From Ruegeria aquimaris (GTDB lineage Bacteria; Pseudomonadota; Alphaproteobacteria; Rhodobacterales; Rhodobacteraceae): DNA of 64,000 nt. Below the pieces are notes generated by a model, which searched no databases, was not told where the DNA came from, and saw only the letters and a list, made by a program, of their open reading frames with translations. The position numbers were made by a program, and so were the translations under genes. The DNA lies in contig NZ_JAOWLB010000002.1 of NCBI RefSeq assembly GCF_025751555.1, positions 186,001 to 250,000 of the forward strand, in the 5' to 3' direction. Positions 8,787 through 16,454 of the stretch are shown in pieces (position 1 is the first letter of the stretch; every line of letters begins with the position of its first letter).

Positions 8787-9809
8787 ATGAGACACGTACT
8801 TGCCGCGGCATCCGCGCTGGCCCTGATGGCCGGGGGCGCCTATGCCAAGGAACTGAACATCTACAACTGGGGCAACTACACCAACCCCAAGCTGATCGAG
8901 AAATTCGAGGCCGAGACCGGCATCAAGGTGACGATCACCGATTACGACAGCAACGACACCGCGCTGGCCAAGGTCAAGGCGGGCGGCCACGGGTTCGACG
9001 TCGTGGTGCCGACCCATACCTATGTGCCGATCTGGATTTCCGAGGGGCTGTTGGCCGAAACCCGCCCCGACCAGATGGAAAACTTCAAGAACATGGACGC
9101 CAAGTGGGTCGATGTGGATTGGGACCCCGGCCGGCATTACACTGTGCCGTGGCAGTGGGGCACCACCGGCGTGGTGGTGAACACCAAGTACTACAGCGGC
9201 GACATCAACACCTCTGCCATCTTCCTGGATCCGCCTGAGGAACTGCGCGGCAAGATCAACGTGGTGCCCGAGATGGGCGACGTGATGGTCATGGCGATCA
9301 TGTATGCCGGCGGCGAGCCCTGCACCGACGACAAGGAAGTGTTGAAGAAGGTTCACGAGACATTGCTCAACGCCAAGCAGCACTGGCTGGGCATGGATTA
9401 CGGCAACCTTGAGAAATTCGCCAAGGAAGACCTGTGGGCGGGCGTGAACTGGAACGGCTCGACCTTCCGGATGCGGTTGCAGAACGAGGCGATCGCCTAT
9501 GGCTATCCCAAGGAAGGCTATCCGCTGTGGATGGATTCGGTCGCGGTGCTGAAAGATGCCAAGAACATGGACGAGGCCAAGGCCTTCCAGAACTTTGTCA
9601 TGGCGCCGGAAAACGCCGCGCTGATCTCGGAATTCGCGCGCTATGCCAACGGCATCGCGGGGTCCGAGGCGTTCATGCCCGAGGACATGAAAACCGCCCC
9701 CGAGATCGTGATCCCCGAAGAGCTGAAATCCGCAGGCAAGTTCAACGGCACCTGCGCGCCGGAGACACAGGCGCTTTATACCCGGATCTGGACCGACCTT
9801 CAGAAGTAA
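8787..9809 (+). CDS. Periplasmic polyamine-type substrate-binding protein (PotD/PotF-like)
   Basis: A 340-aa secreted solute-binding protein. Residues 1-20 are a signal peptide ending AYA before KELNIYNWGNY, and the IYNWGNYT start of the mature protein is the hallmark of PotD/PotF proteins. Later conserved blocks include DSNDTALAKVKAG, DVVVPTHTYV and TVPWQWGTTGV. AAGGAG precedes the ATG. It captures substrate for the three upstream transporter proteins. The binding-site residues were not checked one by one, so putrescine, spermidine or another amine remains open. A strong hairpin follows. Confidence 0.93.
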   Translation: MRHVLAAASALALMAGGAYAKELNIYNWGNYTNPKLIEKFEAETGIKVTITDYDSNDTALAKVKAGGHGFDVVVPTHTYVPIWISEGLLAETRPDQMENFKNMDAKWVDVDWDPGRHYTVPWQWGTTGVVVNTKYYSGDINTSAIFLDPPEELRGKINVVPEMGDVMVMAIMYAGGEPCTDDKEVLKKVHETLLNAKQHWLGMDYGNLEKFAKEDLWAGVNWNGSTFRMRLQNEAIAYGYPKEGYPLWMDSVAVLKDAKNMDEAKAFQNFVMAPENAALISEFARYANGIAGSEAFMPEDMKTAPEIVIPEELKSAGKFNGTCAPETQALYTRIWTDLQK

Positions 9810-9822
9810 GGTTGTGAGACAG

Positions 9823-9848
9823 GAAAGGGCCCGGTTGCGGGCCCTTTC
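9823..9848 (+). terminator. Strong hairpin after the binding-protein gene
   Basis: An 11-bp perfect stem, GAAAGGGCCCG / CGGGCCCTTTC, closes on the loop GTTG. It sits 13 bases past the stop codon. The 3' side ends in TTTC rather than a long T-run, so it may be a partial terminator that lowers expression of the two hydrolases downstream relative to the transporter. Confidence 0.7.
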
Positions 9849-9877
9849 GCAAAAGGCTCGGGCCTTTGGAGAGACCA

Positions 9878-11089
9878 ATGACATCCTATCGCAACGCCGA
9901 CCTGCGGGCACCGATCCTGCGGGGCAAGGCGCCGCTTGGCTGGCGACTGCCGCCCCATGACTGGGACCGGACACCCTGGAACCGCTGGAGCTTCCAGAAC
10001 ATCCGCATGTGCGTGCCGACCGAAGAGATCCCGCGCGGGCCTGCGGCGCTGACCTGGGAAGAGGCGCCGCAGGACCTGTCGCGCATCGCCTTCACCGGCT
10101 GCGACGGCAAGCCGATGACGCTGGCGGATCTGCTGGCGGATTATGCCGACGGGTTCCTGGTGGCGCATCGGGGCCGCATCCTGCACGAGAGCTATCACAA
10201 CGGGATGACGCGCGGCACGCGCCACCTGCTGATGTCGGTGTCGAAATCCATCGCGTCGACAACAGCGGGCATCCTGATCGACCGGGGCCTGCTGGATCCC
10301 GCTGCGCCGATGACGGAATACCTGCCCGAACTGGCGGCGACGGGCTGGAAGGGCGCGACGCTGCAACAGGTGCTGGACATGACCACCGGCGTCCGGTTCG
10401 TCGAGGATTACGAGGACCCCGATTGCGATGTCGCGCGGCTGGAATATGCCTCGGGGTGGAAGCCGATGCCGCCGGGCGCGGACCCTGCCCAATGCCCCGA
10501 GACCACCTGGGCACAGATCCTGTCGCTGACCGATTGCGAGGCCCCGCATGGGGCGCGGTTCAGCTATCGCTCGATCGAGACCGATCTCTTGGGCGTGCTG
10601 ATCGCACGGGTGAGCGGGCAATCCTTTGCCCGGACGGTGTCCGAGGTGCTGTGGGCGCCGATGGGGGCCGAGGCGGAGGCCTATGTCACCGTCGACCGCG
10701 AAGGCACCCCGCTCGCCGATGGCGGCATCTGCGCCAGCCTGCGCGATTGCGCCCGGTTCGGCCAGACCATGCTGGACGGCGGCCGCGCCGGTGGGCGGCA
10801 GGTGATCCCAGGCGCCTGGGTCGAGGATGTGCGCGGCGGCGACCATGGAAGGTTCGACGACCAGAGCCGCGAGTTCATGCCCAACGGACGCTATCGCAAC
10901 ATGTTCTGGATTCGCGACGTGGCCCGGCCCGTTCATATCAGTCTGGGGATCTATGGGCAGTTCATCTATGTCGATCCCGAGCGCGAGCTGGTGGTCGCCT
11001 GCCTGTCAAGCTGGCCCGAGTCGATCTCGGACATGCGTCATTCCAACACCATCCGGGCCATCGACGCGATTGCCGCCGCACTCAGCTGA
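9878..11089 (+). CDS. Serine hydrolase resembling 6-aminohexanoate-oligomer hydrolase (NylB-like; class C beta-lactamase fold)
   Basis: A 403-aa penicillin-recognising-type hydrolase. The ATG at 9878 is preferred over a TTG 12 bases upstream because GGAGAG lies just before it. The SxxK motif is S120-V-S-K123 in HLLMSVSKS, with the general-base tyrosine at Y230 (FSYRS). Blocks shared, from memory, with NylB of nylon-oligomer degraders include LQQVLDMTTG, EDYEDP, ASGW, RCARFGQTMLDGGRA-type spacing and the late LSSWPES. There is no signal peptide, so it is cytoplasmic like NylB and unlike secreted beta-lactamases. It probably cleaves an amide or ester brought in by the adjacent importer. Carboxylesterase (EstB-like) activity is the main alternative. 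Confidence 0.8.
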   Translation: MTSYRNADLRAPILRGKAPLGWRLPPHDWDRTPWNRWSFQNIRMCVPTEEIPRGPAALTWEEAPQDLSRIAFTGCDGKPMTLADLLADYADGFLVAHRGRILHESYHNGMTRGTRHLLMSVSKSIASTTAGILIDRGLLDPAAPMTEYLPELAATGWKGATLQQVLDMTTGVRFVEDYEDPDCDVARLEYASGWKPMPPGADPAQCPETTWAQILSLTDCEAPHGARFSYRSIETDLLGVLIARVSGQSFARTVSEVLWAPMGAEAEAYVTVDREGTPLADGGICASLRDCARFGQTMLDGGRAGGRQVIPGAWVEDVRGGDHGRFDDQSREFMPNGRYRNMFWIRDVARPVHISLGIYGQFIYVDPERELVVACLSSWPESISDMRHSNTIRAIDAIAAALS

Positions 11090-11100
11090 AAGGGAAAGAC

Positions 11101-12525
11101 ATGTCGGACCTGATCTATCTCACCGCGACCGAGGCCCTGGCCCGGTTCGCCGACAAGAGCCTGTCGCCGGTCGAATTGCTGTCGGCGCAGATCGCCCGGG
11201 CCGAGGCCACGGCAGAGACCGTCAACGCCTTTACCCATACCCATTTCGACGAGGCGATGGACCTCGCCCGTGCCGCCGAGGCGCGCTGGACCAAGGGCGC
11301 GCCGAATGGCCCGCTGGACGGGCTGGCGGTGGCGATCAAGGACGAGAGCATGATCGCGGGCAAGCCCACATCGAGCGGCTCGCTGATCATGCAGGATTTT
11401 GTGGCCGACCATACCTCGCCCATGAACCAGCCGATTCTGGCCTCGGGCGCCATCGTGCATGCGCGCACGGCGACGCCCGAATTTTCCTGCGCCGGGTTCA
11501 CCTGGTCGCGGCTGTGGGGGGTGACGCGCAATCCGTGGAACCCCGAGTTCACCCCCGGCGGGTCGTCGGGCGGATCGGCGGCAGCGCTGGCGGCGGGCAC
11601 GACGACGCTGGCCACCGGGTCGGATATCGGTGGGTCGATCCGCATCCCGGCCTCTTGCTGCGGGCTGGTGGGGTACAAGCCGCCCTATGGGCGCAACCCC
11701 GACGACATCCCCTTCAACCTGGATTTCTATTGCCATACCGGGCCGCTGGCGCGCTCGGTGTCGGATGCGATCCTGCTTCAGAACCTGATGAGCGGGCCGA
11801 ACCCGCTGGATATCTCGACCCTCAAGCCCAAGCTGGTGCTACCCGACAGCTATCCCGACATTCGCGGCTGGAAGATCGCGCTGTCGATGGATCTGGGCAG
11901 TTTCACCGTGTCCGAGGACGTGCGGCGCAACACGCAAGCGGCGGCGCAGGTGTTCCGCGACCTGGGCGCGACGGTGGAGGAGGTCGAGATCGGCTGGGGC
12001 GCGGAAGTGCCCGAAGCCTGCTGGGCCTATCTGACCCATATCTTTGGCGGCGCCCTGTCCGAAGAGCTGGAGAGCCATGGCGACCTGATGACGACCTATT
12101 GCCGGGCCTTCGCGGAAAGCTCGCTGAGTTCCACCGCCCGCGATTTCGTGCGATCACTGCAAGTGGCGGGCGAAAGCTACAAGAAGCTGGGGCCGCTGCT
12201 GGAGCGATACAATTGCCTGATCTGTCCGACCAACGCTTTGCCCGCCGTGCGCGCCGATTTCGACCCCTCGGCCGAGGGGCTGGAGATCGAAGGGGTATCG
12301 GTGCGGCCCGAGCTGGGCTGGGTGATGACGACGCCCTTCAACATGATGAGCCGCTGCCCGGTGATCTCGGTGCCGTCGGGATTTGCCGGAAACGGGGTGC
12401 CGACCGGAATCCAGATCGTCGGGCCGACCTATAGCGACGAGGTGGTGTTTCAGGCGGCGATGGCATTCGAGGCGGCACAGGGCGGCTGGTTCGCGGATAC
12501 GGCGGGCAGGCCGAAACTGACCTAA
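11101..12525 (+). CDS. Amidase-signature family amidase (comparable to NylA/GatA)
   Basis: A 474-aa amidase. The Ser-cisSer-Lys triad is readable: K80 (AVAIKD), S155 in GGSSGGS and S179 in GSDIGGSIRIPAS, spaced as in GatA. The start at 11101 follows the upstream hydrolase stop by 11 bases with an AAAGG ribosome site. It is not GatA: the neighbours are transport and hydrolysis genes, and no gatB or gatC is present. The PASCCGLVG block resembles the PASVCGVVG block recalled from NylA, the cyclic-dimer amidase of nylon degraders. Paired with the NylB-like enzyme it could linearise or deaminate an imported amide. Confidence 0.88.
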   Translation: MSDLIYLTATEALARFADKSLSPVELLSAQIARAEATAETVNAFTHTHFDEAMDLARAAEARWTKGAPNGPLDGLAVAIKDESMIAGKPTSSGSLIMQDFVADHTSPMNQPILASGAIVHARTATPEFSCAGFTWSRLWGVTRNPWNPEFTPGGSSGGSAAALAAGTTTLATGSDIGGSIRIPASCCGLVGYKPPYGRNPDDIPFNLDFYCHTGPLARSVSDAILLQNLMSGPNPLDISTLKPKLVLPDSYPDIRGWKIALSMDLGSFTVSEDVRRNTQAAAQVFRDLGATVEEVEIGWGAEVPEACWAYLTHIFGGALSEELESHGDLMTTYCRAFAESSLSSTARDFVRSLQVAGESYKKLGPLLERYNCLICPTNALPAVRADFDPSAEGLEIEGVSVRPELGWVMTTPFNMMSRCPVISVPSGFAGNGVPTGIQIVGPTYSDEVVFQAAMAFEAAQGGWFADTAGRPKLT

Positions 12526-12611
12526 GCGGGAACTGCCCCGGAAATGTGAGTTTCGTATTCCCCGGCCATGGCTTATGGTGCCGCATCCGGACAGCCAAGG
12601 CGAAAGACCGC

Positions 12612-13736
12612 ATGTCGAAATTCGATGGATATTTCCTGCGCCAGTTGCTGGTGCTCTGCGGGTTTTTCGCCTTTGTCCTGGTCGGCGTGTTCTGGATCAG
12701 CAAGGCGGTCAGCCTGTTCGACAAGCTGATCAGCAGCGGCCAGACTGCCATGGTGGCGCTGGAGTTCACCGCGCTGTCGCTGCCCTCGCTCATCCGCACG
12801 GTGATGCCGATGGCGGCCTTTGCCGCCACCGTCTATGTCACCAACCGCCTGAACCGGGAAAGCGAGCTGACGGTGATGCTGGCCACCGGAACCAGCCCGA
12901 TGCGGCTGGCACGTCCGGTGGTTCTGTTCGGGCTGGTCTGCGCGGTGATGCTGGGCACGATCACGCTTTACCTGCGCCCCGCCTCGCTGCAACGGCTGGA
13001 GGCGCGGCAGGCCGAGGTGGCGGGCGACATGACAGCGCAACTGCTGAATGACGGGCAGTTCATGCATCCGGTCAAGGGTGTCACCGTCTATATCGGCAAT
13101 ATCGGCCGCGACGGCACACTGAGCGATGTCTACCTGTCGGACCGGCGGCGGCCGGAACAGGTGGTGACCTATACCAGTTCCAAGGCCTTTCTGGCACGCA
13201 GCGGCGAACAGGTGGCGCTGGTGATGGTCGAAGGCACGGCCTTGCGGATGGACACCAAGACCAAGCTGCTGTCGACCACGGTGTTCAGCGATTTCACCTA
13301 TGACATCTCGGCGCTGGCCCGGCGCGACGAGGTCCGGGCGCGGGACATTCGCGGTATTCCGACGCTGGAACTGAACCGGGCGCGGCTGGGCGGGTCCGGG
13401 GCCGATACCTATTCCCATGGCGATATCGTGGAGGAGTTGCACGAGCGGCTGTCCTGGCTGGCCATCAGCGTGGCGGTGGCGATGGTCGGGTTTTCGACGC
13501 TGATGCTGGGCACGTTCTCGCGCTTTGGCCTGTGGCCGCAATTGCTGGGTGCCTTTGCGCTGCTGGTTGCTATCGAAGGGCTGCGCGGTGTCGCATCGGC
13601 CACGGTGACCGAGAACCCGGACCTGTGGTGGCTGCAACATATGCCGGCGCTTAGCGGTATCGCGGTGTCGGTGCTGTTTCTCAGGATCGCGGGGCGACCG
13701 ATCCGGCCGAGGCGCAGGGCGCCCGAGCTGGCCTGA
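12612..13736 (+). CDS. LptF/LptG (YjgP/YjgQ) family permease, solitary
   Basis: A 374-aa inner-membrane protein of the LPS-export permease family. The start at MSKFDGYFLRQL is chosen because this opening is how the family begins; an upstream in-frame ATG at 12546 would add an unlikely 22 residues. Three N-terminal helices (about 13-35, 50-75, 95-118) are followed by a periplasmic jellyroll-like region and three C-terminal helices. LptF and LptG normally lie together near lptD; here only one gene is present, with unrelated neighbours. It may be a divergent paralogue or the LptF of this organism. Confidence 0.82.
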   Translation: MSKFDGYFLRQLLVLCGFFAFVLVGVFWISKAVSLFDKLISSGQTAMVALEFTALSLPSLIRTVMPMAAFAATVYVTNRLNRESELTVMLATGTSPMRLARPVVLFGLVCAVMLGTITLYLRPASLQRLEARQAEVAGDMTAQLLNDGQFMHPVKGVTVYIGNIGRDGTLSDVYLSDRRRPEQVVTYTSSKAFLARSGEQVALVMVEGTALRMDTKTKLLSTTVFSDFTYDISALARRDEVRARDIRGIPTLELNRARLGGSGADTYSHGDIVEELHERLSWLAISVAVAMVGFSTLMLGTFSRFGLWPQLLGAFALLVAIEGLRGVASATVTENPDLWWLQHMPALSGIAVSVLFLRIAGRPIRPRRRAPELA

Positions 13737-13745
13737 GGCGCCGGG

Positions 13746-15725
13746 TCAGAGGGTCAGCCCGGTCTTGCGGCCCTCGTGAATGGCGGCGGCGGCCAGCCGC
13801 GGGGCGGCGGCATCGCCGATGCTGGTGGCCTTTATCCCCCTCTCCCGCAGATCCTGCGCCAGACCGGTCTCGGGGGTGTTGGCGGTGGCCAGAACCAGGC
13901 TGTCGGCGGCGATGGTTTGGCTCTCGCCGGTCAGCAGCGACAGGATCGCGGCGCCTGCGTCGCTCCACCCTGTCAGGGCGCTTTCGGTGACAAAGCGCAC
14001 GCCCAGCCCCGCCAGCGTGGCACGGGCCGGGAAATCGGTAGCCGAGCGCGCCAGTTCCCGCCCGATCATCGGGTCGGGGGTGACGATGGTGACCTTGTGG
14101 CCCTTTTCCGCCAGATGCCAGGCGGTGCCGATACCGCGCCAGTTGCCTGCCTCGTCCAGCAGCACGATGTCGTTCCCCAGCCGGGCGGCGCGGGTCATCA
14201 CGTCCTGGATGGACCAGACCTGTCCGCGTTCGATCCCCGGCAGGCGGGCCACATGCGGCAGCGCCTTCTGGAACCCCGTTTCCGGCGGGGCGGAGCCCGT
14301 GGCCAGTATAACATGGTCGGCACCGATGGCGGCGACGTCCTGGGCATCCAGATAGGTGTTGTAGCGGATCTCGACCTGAAGCTGGCGCAGCTGGCGTTCG
14401 TACCAGCCGATCAGATCGGTGATCTGGGCCCGGCGCGGTTGCAACCCGGCGAGCCGGAATTGCCCGCCCAGTTCCGGTCCGGCCTCGGCCAGGATCACCC
14501 GGTGCCCGCGTTCGGCAGCCACCCGGGCGCATTCCAGCCCGGCAGGGCCGCCGCCTACCACCAGCACCGTTTGGGGGGTCTGCGCGGGCGTGAACCGGTC
14601 ACCGCCCCAGAGGTATTCGTGCCCGGCCGAGGGGTTCACCAGGCAGGAGATATAGTAATCGCGCCCGCGCCGTCCCCAGCATTGCTGGTTGCAACTGAGG
14701 CAGCCTCGAATATCGTCGGGCGCGCCGCGTTCGGCCTTGGCCACGAGATGCGGGTCGGCGATCTGACCACGCACGATCGACACCAGATCGGCCCGCCCGG
14801 CGCCCAACACGGTGTTGGCGTTGTCGGGGGTACGGATATTGGCCTCGGCGGTGACCAGCGCGGTCAGGTTGGCCTGTTTCAGCCGCTCGGCCAGATCGGC
14901 GCCGAGGTTTTCGGCATACTGGAAGCTGGGCAGGAGCTTGTAGAAGTCGAAATAGCTGCCCGAACCGACGGTGACATAATCCATCAGCCCTTGGGCGTCG
15001 TGCAGCACCACGATCTCGACCATCTCGTCATGGCTGAGGCAGACGGGCTTGTCGGAATCGTCGTTGACCGACAGGCCGATGATGAATTCGGGGCCGCAGG
15101 CGGCGCGGATGCGCGCCATGATTTCGCGCGAAAGCCGGGTGCGGTTTTCCAGGGAGCCGCCCCATTGGTCGCTGCGCTGGTTGGAAAACGGCGTCCAGAA
15201 CTGATCGAGAAGGCAGTGATAGGCGGCCCAGACCTCGACCCCATCGAACCCCGCCTTCTGGCAGCGGATCGCGGCATCGACAAAACCCTGAATGGTTTCC
15301 TCGATCTCGTCTTTGGTCATGGCGTGGCTGCCATCGTTGTCGTGATAGCTGGGCCCGCCCGAGGGCGACCAGTTGGCGTGCCAGGAATTGTCCCAGTCGC
15401 CATGCGCGCCGACATGATAGAGCTGCTGGATCATCACCGTGCCATGCGCCTTGCAGGCCTGGGTGATGCGGGCGAAATGCGGGATCACGTCATCGCTGGA
15501 ATGACGGAAATTGCCGCGCGTCAGCACGGCGGCGGCATGGACCGGCATCGGCTCGACCACGATCATCGCGGCGCCCCCCATGGCGCGTTCCTCGTAATAG
15601 GCCAGATGCTGGTCGCCCGGCAGGCCGTCATGGGCCATGTTGGTGGTATGGGCGCCGAACACGATGCGGTTTTTCAGCTGTTTGTGCCGCAGCTGGACCG
15701 GGGTGAAGATGTGCTTGAAACTCAT
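13746..15725 (-). CDS. NADH:flavin oxidoreductase / demethylase-type flavo-iron-sulfur enzyme
   Basis: A 659-aa enzyme of the trimethylamine-dehydrogenase/2,4-dienoyl-CoA-reductase family. Residues 1-330 are an Old-Yellow-Enzyme FMN barrel. A complete 4Fe-4S motif follows, C342-X2-C345-X3-C349-X11-C361. The C-terminal part carries nucleotide-binding folds (VLVVGGGPAGLECARVAAERG, then VILATGSAPP). Such enzymes oxidatively demethylate secondary or tertiary amines or reduce unsaturated compounds. It is the last gene of the leftward mttB cassette and overlaps the ProC-like gene start as ATGA. The exact substrate is not determined. Confidence 0.88.
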   Translation of the reverse strand: MSFKHIFTPVQLRHKQLKNRIVFGAHTTNMAHDGLPGDQHLAYYEERAMGGAAMIVVEPMPVHAAAVLTRGNFRHSSDDVIPHFARITQACKAHGTVMIQQLYHVGAHGDWDNSWHANWSPSGGPSYHDNDGSHAMTKDEIEETIQGFVDAAIRCQKAGFDGVEVWAAYHCLLDQFWTPFSNQRSDQWGGSLENRTRLSREIMARIRAACGPEFIIGLSVNDDSDKPVCLSHDEMVEIVVLHDAQGLMDYVTVGSGSYFDFYKLLPSFQYAENLGADLAERLKQANLTALVTAEANIRTPDNANTVLGAGRADLVSIVRGQIADPHLVAKAERGAPDDIRGCLSCNQQCWGRRGRDYYISCLVNPSAGHEYLWGGDRFTPAQTPQTVLVVGGGPAGLECARVAAERGHRVILAEAGPELGGQFRLAGLQPRRAQITDLIGWYERQLRQLQVEIRYNTYLDAQDVAAIGADHVILATGSAPPETGFQKALPHVARLPGIERGQVWSIQDVMTRAARLGNDIVLLDEAGNWRGIGTAWHLAEKGHKVTIVTPDPMIGRELARSATDFPARATLAGLGVRFVTESALTGWSDAGAAILSLLTGESQTIAADSLVLATANTPETGLAQDLRERGIKATSIGDAAAPRLAAAAIHEGRKTGLTL

Positions 15726-16453
15726 GCGTCTTTCTCCAGCCTATCAAGCCCCGCACGCAGGCTGCCGCCCATGCCCGAGCCCTCCATATGCAGGCGCAGG
15801 CGTTGGTTATAGCCGCCCGGCGTATTGAGCGCCTCGATCAGGCTGGCGCAGTCGGTACCCGCAACGCTGGAGGCCACGAGCGCGCGCAGAAACGCCTCTC
15901 CCTGCGCGGGGTCCGAGACGCGGGAGGACAGCCAGCCCGCCGCATCGCTGACCATCCGGGCCACCGGCGACAGCACCGCCTGGGCGCAGAGATAGGCCGC
16001 CATCTCGGCGGCGTCCTTCAGCGCAAAGACCTGGTTGCGCGCCCCAAACAATGCGCGGACCAGATCGGTATCGCCATGCATCATGATGGGCGAGCCGCCC
16101 TGTGCGATACCCGGAAAAGGCATCATGATCGCGGCGGCGCGGGCGGGGGCGACCATCTGCGCCACCTCCTCCAGCGTGGCGCCCGCCATCAGTGTGATCA
16201 CCTGCTGATCGGTGCGAAAGGTCAGCGCATCAAGGATCGCGGCGCTTTTCTCCGCCATCAGCCCGAGGATGACGATATCGCTTTCCTCGACAACCGCCTG
16301 ATTGGAGGCGACCCGGACATTGGGGTAAGCGGCGGCCAAGGCCTGCGCATTGGCCGCGCTGCGGTCGGATACGGTGATCGCATGCCCGTCGCCCGCGATG
16401 CCGTGCACGACGGCGGTTGCGATGGTTCCGGTTCCGATCACCCCGATGCGCAT
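15722..16453 (-). CDS. ProC-like NAD(P)-binding reductase (pyrroline-5-carboxylate reductase family)
   Basis: A 243-aa protein with an N-terminal Rossmann motif (IGVIGTGTIATAVVHG) and the overall build of F420/ProC-type reductases (LMAGATLEEV, MPFPGIAQGGSPIM). It is slightly shorter than housekeeping ProC. It sits between two demethylase-type oxidoreductases with almost no spacing: its stop overlaps the downstream start and its own start follows the upstream stop closely. That placement suggests it works on a proline-like or imine intermediate of the same pathway, not in general proline synthesis. The activity is inferred from fold only. Confidence 0.75.
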   Translation of the reverse strand: MRIGVIGTGTIATAVVHGIAGDGHAITVSDRSAANAQALAAAYPNVRVASNQAVVEESDIVILGLMAEKSAAILDALTFRTDQQVITLMAGATLEEVAQMVAPARAAAIMMPFPGIAQGGSPIMMHGDTDLVRALFGARNQVFALKDAAEMAAYLCAQAVLSPVARMVSDAAGWLSSRVSDPAQGEAFLRALVASSVAGTDCASLIEALNTPGGYNQRLRLHMEGSGMGGSLRAGLDRLEKDA

Positions 16454-16454
16454 G

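Noticed and set aside
9878-11089. Secreted class C beta-lactamase (antibiotic resistance)
   Set aside because: No signal peptide, and the blocks around SxxK and the tyrosine fit the NylB/EstB group better than AmpC.
11101-12525. GatA subunit of the glutamyl-tRNA amidotransferase
   Set aside because: The triad spacing is similar, but there is no gatB or gatC and the gene sits in a transport/hydrolase operon.
13776-15812. A plus-strand open frame of about 680 codons opposite the first flavo-Fe-S enzyme
   Set aside because: Mirror of a gene with a complete Fe-S motif and nucleotide-binding folds; no independent support.
15722-16453. Housekeeping proC
   Set aside because: It is short and embedded with overlapping stops between two demethylase-type genes, so a pathway-specific role is more likely; housekeeping function was not excluded.
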